From contig DASSEV010000086.1 of assembly GCA_035695105.1 (NCBI GenBank), positions 24,796-88,795 of the forward strand: 64,000 nt of DNA, written 5' to 3'. Positions within the stretch are counted from its first letter, which is position 1. Each line of letters opens with the position of its first letter. This document shows, in pieces, positions 15,847 through 24,938 of the stretch. Source of the DNA: JAICYJ01 sp035695105 (GTDB lineage: Bacteria; Actinomycetota; Thermoleophilia; Gaiellales; JAICJC01). The translations under genes and the position numbers were made by a program. The notes beneath the pieces were generated by a model. The model saw only the letters and a program-made list of their open reading frames with translations. It searched no databases and was not told the origin of the DNA.

Positions 15847-16882
15847 AGCGTTGGTCCTCAGAGCGGCAGGGGTTGCCGCGTCCGAAGGTGATCTCCCCTC
15901 TTGTGACGTCCGCGATGCACCAAAAGACAGTCTTCGTCTCCGAACCCGGGTGCAGATGGCGGCAGATCGAGTCGGGAGCGTTGGTGTGGTCGCTCAGCGC
16001 CGCCCGGAGGGTCGTCGGCGTGATGTCTCCGGGGGCCAGCCATGCGAGGGCGCGACGATACCGGACGCCGGAATGTGCTGCATATGCAACGTCTCCCTCG
16101 TACGGCCGCATCCGCTCGCTGACGTAGTGGTTGGTGTGGGCGAGGCGGCCGTCCTGCGGGCGCAGCAGTTCGGCATCGGTCGCCGACCCTTCGACCGACA
16201 CGACCCCGCCGTCGCGGTGCGACAGCAGGTTGTTGTACGAGGAGGCGCGGGCCGGGTGCAGGGCGGCCGCAACCGCGTCGTCCAGCGTGCGCCGCCGCAC
16301 GATGTCCCGCACCTGCATGAGGCGCGGGATGCCGATGCGGTTGTCGTTCGGCGTCACCTCGTTGCCGGTCAGGGCGAGGCCGGCCGAGTTGAACCCGACG
16401 CTGATCCACGGCCCGATGCCGACGGTGAACACCACCGGGTCGCCCGGCACCGACCATTCGATCGCGATCAGGTCGCCCTCGGCGGACGCGGACAGGTCGT
16501 TCGTGTGGGCGACCCAGACGTGGCCGTCCGCGGCGGCCGGCCCGCAGGCGACGAGATCCGAGCAGCCGCGCCCGGGCTCGGCGGGCTCAGCGTCGAGTTC
16601 CTCGATCCCGGCCGCGAACAGCGCCAACCTGTCGACACCGGCGGCGTCGGCGACCGCGTCGAGCTCCTCGACCAGCCATGGCAGCTCGCGCTCCGTCACC
16701 TCTCGGTAGGGCACCGCCGCCTCGGATGCACCGGGCGCGAGCGCGGCACAGCGCTGCGCCACCGCGTCGGCGCAGCGGGCGCCGATCGCCTCACCCACCT
16801 CCCGATGCGATCCGGCCACTCGAAGCAGCTCGAGTGGTCGGCCCTCGCTACGGAGCTCCGTAACGCTGCTCGAAGATCTCAC
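15833..16882 (-). CDS. C45-like Ntn hydrolase (acyl-CoA:6-APA acyltransferase family)
   Basis: A 349-residue protein with the C45 pattern: LRVAGSHREVGEAIG near the N-terminus, then GRGCSDLVA with Cys107 as the likely N-terminal nucleophile after self-cleavage. HVWVAHTNDLS and SVGFNSAGLALTGNEV also fit the alpha-beta-beta-alpha fold. Relatives transfer or remove acyl groups on amines, including beta-lactam side chains and N-acyl amino acids. The start is GTG 16882, overlapping kdd by 35 bases, without a clear Shine-Dalgarno. It overlaps the creatininase-like gene by 14 bases, so all three are co-transcribed. Confidence 0.8.
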   Translation of the reverse strand: MRSSSSVTELRSEGRPLELLRVAGSHREVGEAIGARCADAVAQRCAALAPGASEAAVPYREVTERELPWLVEELDAVADAAGVDRLALFAAGIEELDAEPAEPGRGCSDLVACGPAAADGHVWVAHTNDLSASAEGDLIAIEWSVPGDPVVFTVGIGPWISVGFNSAGLALTGNEVTPNDNRIGIPRLMQVRDIVRRRTLDDAVAAALHPARASSYNNLLSHRDGGVVSVEGSATDAELLRPQDGRLAHTNHYVSERMRPYEGDVAYAAHSGVRYRRALAWLAPGDITPTTLRAALSDHTNAPDSICRHLHPGSETKTVFWCIADVTRGEITFGRGNPCRSEDQRYAFE

Positions 16883-17906
16883 GAATGCGGCGATTGTCCC
16901 GTAGCACTCCGAGCGCCGTCAACCCCATGTCGGGCATGTGGCCGTTGCCGATCACCATCGTTGTGGCGCGCCCCACACCCTCGGCGCCCAGCGCCGCCGC
17001 CGTGAACGAGGTCGCCATCGAGAAGAACAGGATCGTCCCGGACTCCCGCGTGCAGAGGATGCTCCCGAGCTCCGTCCCCGGCACGTTGACCATGTTCACC
17101 GTCAGATCGGCCTCCCCGGCAACCCCTGTGACGGCTGCTCGCAGCGCCAGCGCATCGGTCGCGTCTGCCGCCACGACGTGATCGGCGAGGCCGGTCGACC
17201 GCACGTCGTCGAGCCCGGCACCCTCCAGATCCGCGACCACGACCGTTCCCGCGGCTCCGGCACCGCGCCGCGCCTCGTGGAGCGACAGCAGGCCCGACGT
17301 GCCGCCTCCGCCGATCAGCAGGACGGTGTCCCCCTCCCGCACCATGGCCGCCGTGCGCGACGGCGCGCCGGCCACGTCCAGCGCGGCCAGGGCGATCCGA
17401 TCGGGGATATCGGCGGGCAGGGCCGCCCACGGGCTCGAGGCGAACAGCACCGCCGTTCCCTCGGCGGCCACCTGCCCGTGCCGCATGTCGATGTCCGTGA
17501 TCCGGCGCAGCCGAAGCGGGGTCAGCGTGAGGGAGATCAGGCTCGCGATCCGCTGCCCGGGCCGCACGTGGCGGGCGGCGGTGATCACCTCGCCGGCCGC
17601 CGCGACCCGGCCCACCAGCATGCCGCCGGACCCTGTCACGGGATTGTGCATCTTCCCCCGCTCCCCGACGATCCGCAGGATCTCGGCAGCCACCGCGTCT
17701 GCGTCGCCGGCGGCCTGCTGGGACAGCTGGTGGAAGGACGCGGAGTCCAGGTTCAGCCGCTCGACGTCGACCAGCACCTCGCCGGGGCCGGCGTGCGGAT
17801 CGGCGTCCAGCCGCCAGGCCGGCTGGGGGAACGCGCCCGGCGGCTCCAGCACTCGGTCGAGGCCGTACAGCTGGCCGGCGCCCAGCCGGTGCGAGAGCTC
17901 GTCCAT
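16848..17906 (-). CDS. kdd: L-erythro-3,5-diaminohexanoate dehydrogenase
   Basis: A 352-residue NAD(P)-dependent enzyme that oxidatively deaminates the KamDE product to 3-keto-5-aminohexanoate. It resembles zinc-less MDR proteins: KMHNPVTGSGGMLVGRV, a Rossmann loop LLIGGGGTSGLLSLHEA (residues 197-213) and NMVNVPGTELGSILCTRESG are characteristic of Kdd. Start ATG 17906 lies 10 bases after the PASTA-protein stop, and the 3' end overlaps the C45-like gene. It heads the pathway part of the array, about 11 kb from kamDE, with the transporter and hydrolases in between. Confidence 0.9.
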   Translation of the reverse strand: MDELSHRLGAGQLYGLDRVLEPPGAFPQPAWRLDADPHAGPGEVLVDVERLNLDSASFHQLSQQAAGDADAVAAEILRIVGERGKMHNPVTGSGGMLVGRVAAAGEVITAARHVRPGQRIASLISLTLTPLRLRRITDIDMRHGQVAAEGTAVLFASSPWAALPADIPDRIALAALDVAGAPSRTAAMVREGDTVLLIGGGGTSGLLSLHEARRGAGAAGTVVVADLEGAGLDDVRSTGLADHVVAADATDALALRAAVTGVAGEADLTVNMVNVPGTELGSILCTRESGTILFFSMATSFTAAALGAEGVGRATTMVIGNGHMPDMGLTALGVLRDNRRIREIFEQRYGAP

Positions 17907-17916
17907 CGCGCGGACG

Positions 17917-18429
17917 CTACCCGCCCGGAGGCGGCGACGGCGCACGGGTGCCCACCACCAGCGTGATGGTCGAGCCGGGCGCGTAGGTGCCGTCGGGCGA
18001 GTACCCGGTCGCGTGCAGCACCGTGCCGCGGGCGCCGTACGCCACCCGCCGGATCACGAAGTGCACCGGGCCGTGCCGCTGGAACAGCGCCTGGGCACGC
18101 TGCAACGGCAGGCCCACGACGAGCGGGAACGGGTGTCCGGCCTCGCCGGCGGTCGAGGCTCGCCGGCCGAGCGCCAGCCCGGCGATCCCCAGCACCGCAG
18201 CGGCGGCGAGGGCACCGGCGACGGCCAGCGCCGTGACCGAGCGCGACCAGACGCCAACGGCGGCAAGCGCGGCGGCGGAGGCTGCCGAGCACACGATCAG
18301 GACCGACCCGGCCGCGCCGGCGAGCGCCAGCAGCAGGAGCAGGCCCGTGAGGGCGCACACGGCGATCGTGGCGGGTGGCGGAGCCGGCAGCGAGGTGCGG
18401 GAGCTCCGCTGTCCGGCCGGTTCCGACAC
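17917..18429 (-). CDS. Small membrane protein with C-terminal PASTA-like domain
   Basis: A 170-residue protein starting at GTG 18429. Residues about 20-90 are strongly hydrophobic (TIAVCALTGLLLLLALAGAAG and further Ala/Leu-rich stretches), giving three or so membrane helices. The C-terminal 70 residues follow the PASTA pattern: PLVVGLPLQRAQALFQ, then GTVLHATGYSPDGTYAPGST and ITLVVG. PASTA domains bind peptidoglycan fragments or act as spacers. It is 10 bases ahead of kdd and may be co-transcribed, but no functional link is evident. Confidence 0.65.
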   Translation of the reverse strand: MSEPAGQRSSRTSLPAPPPATIAVCALTGLLLLLALAGAAGSVLIVCSAASAAALAAVGVWSRSVTALAVAGALAAAAVLGIAGLALGRRASTAGEAGHPFPLVVGLPLQRAQALFQRHGPVHFVIRRVAYGARGTVLHATGYSPDGTYAPGSTITLVVGTRAPSPPPGG

Positions 18430-18479
18430 GCGACCACGATATCGCCGGGAGCGGCGGTGTGAGGTCGGAAGCCTCGTGG

Positions 18480-18485
18480 TATAGA
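18480..18485 (+). promoter_or_regulatory. Probable -10 element for the GntR gene (leaderless transcript)
   Basis: TATAGA lies only 9 bases upstream of the ATG at 18495, so transcription would begin at or within a few bases of the start codon. No Shine-Dalgarno is present between them, which fits a leaderless mRNA, common in actinobacteria. The -35 region is weak. Confidence 0.4.
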
Positions 18486-18494
18486 TCGGACACG

Positions 18495-19237
18495 ATGCTG
18501 TTCGGGGAGACAAACGGCACGCCGCGCTACCGGCAGGTTGCGGACGTGCTGGCAGCGGATATCGAATCCGGCACGCTCCAGCCCGGCTCGCGGCTACCGT
18601 CGGAGCGCACCATCGCGCAGCGCTACGGGCTGTCGCGAATGACGGCGCGCCAGGCGGTCGAGCTGCTTCTCCGGCGCGGGCTCGTCACCCGGCGGCCGGG
18701 GTCCGGCACCTACGTTGCGCCGGCGCGCGTCGAGCACAGCCTGCAGCGGTTCGCCGGCTTCACCGAGCAGATGCGCGCTCAGGGCATCGAGCCGGGCGGC
18801 CGCGTGCTCACCGTGCGGCTGCTGAACGGCGAGGGGTCGGAGGCCGAGCGAGCGCTCGGGCTGATCAACGGGGACGCGTGCTGGATGCTGAAGCGGGTGC
18901 GGTTCGGAGACCGTGAGCCGCTGCTGGTCGAGGAGTCCTACGTCCCCGCCAGCGTCTGCCCCGATCTCACGCGCCACAACCTGGCGACCACCTCGCTCTA
19001 CGACGTGATGAGTGACGAGTACGGGGTGGCGCCGGTGCGGGCGCACGAGACCATCGAGCCGACGGCGTGCGAGCCGGACGCCGCCCGCCACCTCGGCACG
19101 CGCGCCGGTGCGCCGTGCATCCTGGTCACCCGGCTTGCCTACGACGCCGAGGGCCGGCCGGTCGAGTTCGCGCGCGACGTCTACCGCGGAGACCGCGCCC
19201 GGTTCGTGGTCGAGCTGCAGCGCGGCAGCGAGACGAT

Positions 19238-19241
<4 letters not shown>
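18495..19241 (+). CDS. GntR-family transcriptional regulator (HutC/UTRA subfamily)
   Basis: A 248-residue regulator. Its N-terminal winged helix reads PRYRQVADVLAADIESG...LPSERTIAQRYGLSRMTARQAVELL, with the wing LVTRRPGSGTYV. The UTRA effector domain follows (FAGFTEQMRAQGIEPGGRVL, EESYVPASVCP, near-terminal FARDVYRGDRARFVVEL). UTRA domains sense small metabolites such as amino-acid intermediates or sugars. It is transcribed divergently from the PASTA-kdd-...-kce array, with a 65-base gap, and is the obvious candidate regulator for it. That target is inference. Confidence 0.92.
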
Positions 19242-21142
<1,901 letters not shown>

Positions 21143-21182
21143 GCCGAGCAGCATATCGACCGGGCGTTGATACGCTGATCGC

Positions 21183-22400
21183 ATGCCGGCGCTCGCAATC
21201 CTGCTCGCGGTGGCCCTCGGTGCGGCGCTCGCCGTGCTCGCGGTGCGGGAGCGCGAACGGCGGCGGGTGCTGTCGTCGCTCGAGTCCGACGGCGATCTCG
21301 AGCAGGCCGTGGGCGCCGTGCTGCGCGAGCGTGCCGACCGCTCGTCGCTCGACGCGGCCCTCGCGCTGCGCGACGCACTGATGGAAGCGTCCCCCACGCC
21401 GGTCATGCTGTTCGACCGCGGCGCCAGGCTGGTGCGCGCGAACACCTCCGCCCGCGAGGCGATCCCGGACCTGGAGGTCGGCGCGACGGCGGCCGTGCAG
21501 GCGATCGCGACGGCAGTGCACGACGCCCTGGCGGGGCGCCCGCCGCGCCCCTTCGACGTGACGGTGTACGACCCGGAGCGGCGGCGGTTCCACGCCCACC
21601 TGCGAACCTATGCCGACCGGCAGGCGCGCTCGTGCGTGGTGGTGCTGGCCGACGAGAGCGCCGAGGCCGATTACCGCGACGCACGCAGGCTGTTCTCGGC
21701 CGGGGTCTCGCACGAGCTGCGCACCCCGCTCGCGCGAATGCTGGCGCTGGTCGACACCCTGTCGCTGCCGCTGGGGGAGCCGGAGCGTGAGGAGACGATG
21801 GATCAGATGCGCGACGAGATCGACGCCATGCGCGAGCTGATCGAGGACATGATGCTGCTCGCGCGGCTCGAGGCCGAGGGGATCGCCGGCGGCGAGCGGA
21901 CTGACCTCGAGGATGCGGTGGCGGCGGCGATCGAGCGTCACACGGCCGTGGCGGCCGATGCCGGCATGGAGCTGAGCGGCACGGCCGCGCCGGGCATCGC
22001 GGCGGGCGTGCCGCGGCGGCTGGTCGACGTCGTGCTGGACAACCTGATCGAGAACGCGCTCCGCCACGCCGGCGAGGGATCGTCGGTGGACGTTCGGGCG
22101 GGCGAGGCGCCGGGCGGGGCGGTCGAGCTGGTGGTGGCCGACACCGGCGCGGGCATTCCAGCGGAGCACCTGTCGCGGGTGTTCGAGCGGTTCCACCGAG
22201 TGGAGGGCTCGCGGACGGGGCCGGGCACCGGCCTCGGGCTGGCCATCGTCAAGCACATCGCCGAGGCGCACGGCGGGCGCGCGGTGATGGAGAGCATCGA
22301 GGGTCGCGGGACGACGGTGCGCGTCCTGCTCCCCGCGCCGCGCGAGCAATCGGCGGCCGCCGATGGCATGGACGGCGTCCCGGTCGAGGCCCCGCGCTAG
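21183..22400 (+). CDS. PhoR-like sensor histidine kinase
   Basis: A 405-residue kinase with a single N-terminal membrane helix (residues 3-21). A PAS-like stretch (ALMEASPTPVMLFDRGARLVRAN) precedes the H-box FSAGVSHELRTPLAR (His177). The ATPase domain has N box LDNLIENALRHA, G1 DTGAGIPAEH, and G2 GTGLGLAIVKHIAEAHGG. The architecture matches the PhoR group. The likely partner is the OmpR/PhoB regulator that lies tail-to-tail with it: the two stop codons share the tetranucleotide CTAG at 22397-22400. Confidence 0.93.
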   Translation: MPALAILLAVALGAALAVLAVRERERRRVLSSLESDGDLEQAVGAVLRERADRSSLDAALALRDALMEASPTPVMLFDRGARLVRANTSAREAIPDLEVGATAAVQAIATAVHDALAGRPPRPFDVTVYDPERRRFHAHLRTYADRQARSCVVVLADESAEADYRDARRLFSAGVSHELRTPLARMLALVDTLSLPLGEPEREETMDQMRDEIDAMRELIEDMMLLARLEAEGIAGGERTDLEDAVAAAIERHTAVAADAGMELSGTAAPGIAAGVPRRLVDVVLDNLIENALRHAGEGSSVDVRAGEAPGGAVELVVADTGAGIPAEHLSRVFERFHRVEGSRTGPGTGLGLAIVKHIAEAHGGRAVMESIEGRGTTVRVLLPAPREQSAAADGMDGVPVEAPR

Positions 22401-23122
22401 CCGGAAGCGGCGGGCCTGGCCGCGGCCGGCTTCGCGACCGCATCGAAGCGGTAGCCGACGCCGTAGTGGGTCTGGATGTAGGTGTAGGCGCCGGGCCGGC
22501 GGTCGATCTTGTCGCGGAGCTTGCGGACGCAGACGTCGACCGTGCGGTCGCGGTGCCGGTGCGGTATGCCCCAGACGCGCTGCTGGACTTGGTCGCGGGT
22601 GAGCGCCCGGCCGCGCTCCCCGGCCAGGACGTAGAGCAGGCGAAACTCGGTTGGGGTGAGGCCGACGTCCTCACCCTCCAGCAGTGCGGCATGCAGGTTC
22701 GGGTCGATGACCAGATCGCCGGCGCTGATGGTGGCGGCCCCGGCGGCGGCGGGCCCCATGCCGGCGCGGCGCAGGACGGCCTCGACGCGGGCGACCAGCT
22801 CGCGCATGCCGAAGGGCTTGGAGAGGTAGTCGTCGCCGCCGATCCCGAGCGCGTGCACCTTGTCATGCTCCGAGCCGCGGGCGCTGACGATCACGATCGG
22901 CGTCTCGATGCCCTCGGCGCGGAGGGTCTCGGTGATGCGCCAGCCGTCGACGCCCGGCAGCATCAGGTCGAGCACGGCGACGTCGGGGCGCTCGAAGCGG
23001 AGCTTGGCCATGGCGCGCTGGCCGTCCTCGGCGATCTCAACCTCCATGCCGGACCGGCGGAGATGGGCGGCCATCGCGTTGGCGATGACGCGATCGTCCT
23101 CGGCGATCAGCACACGTGGCAT
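22397..23122 (-). CDS. OmpR/PhoB-family response regulator
   Basis: A 241-residue regulator. The receiver domain has acidic pocket AEDD, phospho-acceptor Asp52 (AVLDLMLPG), Thr/Ser switch IVIVSARG and Lys102 (SKPFGMREL). The C-terminal winged helix reads LTPTEFRLLYVLAGERGRALTRDQ...RTVDVCVRKLRDKI...YIQTHYGVGYRF, the PhoB-like DNA-binding fold. Start ATG 23122 has no evident Shine-Dalgarno. About 50-160 bases upstream lies a conserved structured leader (23176-23284) that recurs before the Nudix gene, so expression may be controlled at the RNA level. Confidence 0.95.
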   Translation of the reverse strand: MPRVLIAEDDRVIANAMAAHLRRSGMEVEIAEDGQRAMAKLRFERPDVAVLDLMLPGVDGWRITETLRAEGIETPIVIVSARGSEHDKVHALGIGGDDYLSKPFGMRELVARVEAVLRRAGMGPAAAGAATISAGDLVIDPNLHAALLEGEDVGLTPTEFRLLYVLAGERGRALTRDQVQQRVWGIPHRHRDRTVDVCVRKLRDKIDRRPGAYTYIQTHYGVGYRFDAVAKPAAARPAASG

Positions 23123-23134
23123 CGCGGTGATGGT

Positions 23135-23165
23135 ACCGACGAGGTCGGTTCTCACCGGCCGGTGA
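23135..23165 (-). promoter_or_regulatory. Two short hairpins between leader RNA and response-regulator start
   Basis: On the minus strand a 14-base perfect palindrome TCACCGGCCGGTGA (23152-23165) is followed by ACCGAC-CTC-GTCGGT (23135-23149). They occupy the stretch between the conserved 102-nt leader fold and the start codon at 23122, where an expression platform would sit. The second hairpin ends 12 bases before the ATG and could hide the ribosome-binding region. Confidence 0.4.
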
Positions 23166-23175
23166 CCGTTAACAG

Positions 23176-23284
23176 GATTCGCCGCTCTGGCGTGCCTTTC
23201 GTCCACCAGCCGAACGGACTTTCGAGTCGCCTCTACGGTCCCTCCGTCTGGGTTCAACCTACTCGGCTGCCCTGAGCGGCGCAG
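23176..23284 (-). promoter_or_regulatory. Candidate cis-regulatory RNA, copy A (leader of the response regulator)
   Basis: Minus-strand leader of 102 nt between the arms of a closing stem (CGCCGCT/AGCGGCG). It is 81/102 identical, without gaps, to copy B at 24019-24128. Changes preserve pairing: closing stem T-A here versus C-G in B; GAG-GCGA-CTC here versus GGG-GAGA-CCC in B, both with GNRA loops; CTGG/CCAG here versus CCGG/CCGG in B; ACGG/CCGT here versus ACGG/TCGT in B. Invariant unpaired blocks include AGGGCAGCCGAGTAGG and GGACGAAAGGC. I do not recognise it as a known riboswitch. Confidence 0.7.
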
Positions 23285-23597
23285 GGAGGAAGCTACCGGG
23301 CACCCCGAGGCTGTGCAAGCCGCATCTCCGCAAAGTGCGGGAAATGCGTCACGGCCGCCGTTTCGAGCAGACCCGCAACGTTCGTCGCGGCGAGGTGACC
23401 AGCGTCCACCCGCTCTCACACGGCACCCCCACCGTGCCCGGCACCATCCCGCCCGCTTCCGAACGCCTCCGTCACGCATCCCGCGCACTTCGCAACGAAT
23501 CGCGCCCGAACGCACCGCGGCGCCCGACACCGCCTCTGAGGCGGTAAAGGCGCGCAGAGGCGTCACGACTGCCCCACAGCGATCGTGACGGGTTCTC
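23285..23597. other. Intergenic region between leader RNA copy A and the Nudix gene
   Basis: About 310 bases with no convincing gene; the small open frames on the plus strand look random. It holds a 15-base inverted repeat CCGCCTC-T-GAGGCGG (23530-23544) and a longer-loop hairpin CGTCACGA/TCGTGACG (23561-23568 with 23583-23590) just after the Nudix stop, a plausible transcription end. The promoter of the response regulator should lie here, but I see no clear hexamers. The box ATCGTGACGGGTTC (23582-23595) is shared exactly with 3567-3580. Confidence 0.6.
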
Positions 23598-23999
23598 CTA
23601 GGCGCCGGGCCAGCGTGAGAGGACGTCGCGGTCGCGCGCGTAGGTGAGCAGCTCCATCGCCTCGTCCTGCGGCAGCCAGCGCAGCTCGTCCACCTCCGCG
23701 TCGGCCGTGAACTCGCCGGAGGCCGCTCGCATCACGTAGTACCGCACGATCTTCGGCAGCGTCCGCCCGCCGCGCTCCACCTCGTACTCGATCGTGCCCA
23801 GGTCGTCCTCGATCACGCCCTCGAAGCCGGTCTCCTCCCACACCTCGCGCGCGGCGGCGTCGCGATCGTCCTCGCCCGGCTCGTGCTTGCCCTTGGGCAG
23901 GGTCCAGTCGTCGTACCTGGGCCGGTGCACCACGGCGACCAGGCCGTCGCGGACGAGGACGGCGCCGGCGGCGCGGACGATGGCATCGTGTTCGGGCAC
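23598..23999 (-). CDS. Nudix (MutT-type) hydrolase
   Basis: A 133-residue protein with a complete Nudix box: G-KHEPG-E-DDRDAAA-REVWEETG, i.e. the GX5EX7REUXEEXGU pattern. WTLPKGKHEPG and IEYEVERGGRTLPKIVRYYVM are like MutT1/diadenosine-polyphosphate hydrolases. It would cleave a nucleoside diphosphate linked to another moiety; the substrate is not determined. Start GTG 23999 lies 20 bases after leader RNA copy B. The adjacent PhoR/PhoB-like pair suggests a phosphate or nucleotide-stress context, which is weak inference. Confidence 0.9.
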   Translation of the reverse strand: MPEHDAIVRAAGAVLVRDGLVAVVHRPRYDDWTLPKGKHEPGEDDRDAAAREVWEETGFEGVIEDDLGTIEYEVERGGRTLPKIVRYYVMRAASGEFTADAEVDELRWLPQDEAMELLTYARDRDVLSRWPGA

Positions 24000-24018
24000 G
24001 ACCTGCGGGAGAAGAAAA

Positions 24019-24128
24019 GGGTTCGCCGCCCCGGCTGGCCTTTCGTCCCCCGGCCGAACGAACCTTCGGGTCTCCCCTACGACTCGTCCGTCCGGATTCG
24101 CCCTACTCGGCTGCCCTCGGCGGCGCAG
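24019..24128 (-). promoter_or_regulatory. Candidate cis-regulatory RNA, copy B (leader of the Nudix gene)
   Basis: Second copy of the 102-nt fold (closing arms 24024-24030 and 24119-24125). The 3' arm is followed on the minus strand by AACCCTTTTCTTC, a T-rich tract that could act as an intrinsic terminator when the closing stem forms, 20 bases before the Nudix start codon. Details of the paired and invariant parts are given for copy A (23176-23284). Equal spacing of the arms in both copies and pair-preserving changes argue for a selected RNA structure rather than a recent duplication. Confidence 0.7.
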
Positions 24129-24168
24129 TCACACCCTACGTCAGCGCGGGCGCCGGCGCAAGGGGGTG

Positions 24169-24627
24169 TCAGGCGATTGGCCGCGTGGCCCGGCGGCGCC
24201 GGAGACCGACGGCCCAGAACAGCAGGCCGACCAGCCCGACCAGGCCCAGCACCAGCCCTGCGAAGGCCCACGTCAGCCCGCGGTCTCCTCCCACCACGGC
24301 GCCGACCGCCAGCATGGCGATGGCCAGCACACCCAGCGCCTGGGTGACGACGAACGGACCGGGAAGGCCGGCGGGCGTGATGGCGGGGCCGCGCACCAGC
24401 CGCGCCGGATCGGCCTCGTCCTTGGCGCGGCTGCGAAGCGCCAGGGCGATCACCCCGCCGAACACGGCGACGAAGTAGATCACCTGCGACCAGAAGTCAC
24501 CGACCCAGTCGACGAGGTAGGTGAACAGCACGATCAGGCCGACCGCAGCGAGCGTTCCACCGACCGCGACGCCGATGGCGGTCTGCCAGTCGTACAGCTC
24601 GCGGGGCTGCTCCGGCTCCGTGCTCAT
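24169..24627 (-). CDS. Small four-helix membrane protein, unknown function
   Basis: A 152-residue protein starting MSTEPEQPRELYDWQ at ATG 24627 (an ATG three codons upstream is possible). Four hydrophobic segments are visible: AIGVAVGGTLAAVGLIVLF, QVIYFVAVFGGVIALAL, TQALGVLAIAMLAVGAVVGG and FAGLVLGLVGLVGLLFWAV, ending in a basic RRRRATR tail. No catalytic motif or family signature was recognised. It lies upstream of the Nudix gene on the same strand, with leader RNA copy B in between, and downstream of the inverted-repeat element. Confidence 0.7.
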   Translation of the reverse strand: MSTEPEQPRELYDWQTAIGVAVGGTLAAVGLIVLFTYLVDWVGDFWSQVIYFVAVFGGVIALALRSRAKDEADPARLVRGPAITPAGLPGPFVVTQALGVLAIAMLAVGAVVGGDRGLTWAFAGLVLGLVGLVGLLFWAVGLRRRRATRPIA

Positions 24628-24675
24628 GGGCGGCAAGCCTACCCGAGAGCACCGCCGGCCTCGTCACACCCACCC

Positions 24676-24938
24676 CTAGATGATTGATTCCACGGCGCCG
24701 TGCGGTCTGAGCGATCGGTAGGCAAGCAGCGCAAGGATCGAGGGAGGGCCGATATCGGGAATATCGGCCCGACCGAGGACGCCGCAAGGTGCAAGGCCGC
24801 AGGCCTTGCACCGGTCACGACCGATCTGCGATCAACGCAGATCGGGAGTGGCCGCCTAGCGGTCGCAGCCCCCGCACGCTTGGCGACCACCCACAGTCAG
24901 GCGATCAGACGTGCGGGGTCGTGGAATCAATCATCTAG
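24676..24938. mobile_element. 263-bp inverted-repeat, multi-hairpin element (MITE-like, IS630-type ends)
   Basis: Bounded by perfect 19-bp inverted repeats, CTAGATGATTGATTCCACG (24676-24694) and its complement (24920-24938). The interior is a chain of hairpins: CACGGC/GCCGTG (24691-24702); GGGCCGATAT/ATATCGGCCC (24746-24770); GGTGCAAGGCC/GGCCTTGCACC (24788-24812, 11 bp); CCGATCTGCG/CGCAGATCGG (24821-24845, 10 bp); GGCCGC/GCGGTC (24850-24864); CCCCGCACG/CGTGCGGGG (24870-24878 with 24910-24918). Reading the ends as C-TA-[GATGATTG...CAATCATC]-TA-G fits insertion into CTAG with TA duplication, as IS630 elements do. No open frame of note lies inside. A half copy is at 2058-2165. Confidence 0.75.

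Noticed and set aside
24019..24128. Resemblance of the leader RNA to the c-di-GMP-I (GEMM) riboswitch
   Set aside because: AGGGCA and GGACG-AAAG-GC blocks recall GEMM, but the GEMM core order, the GCAAAGCC strand and the tetraloop receptor arm are missing, and the second block lies inside a separate hairpin.
24497..24811. 104-residue frame running through the inverted-repeat element
   Set aside because: The frame matches only because the same repeat sequence is translated at both copies; it has no start context or motif.
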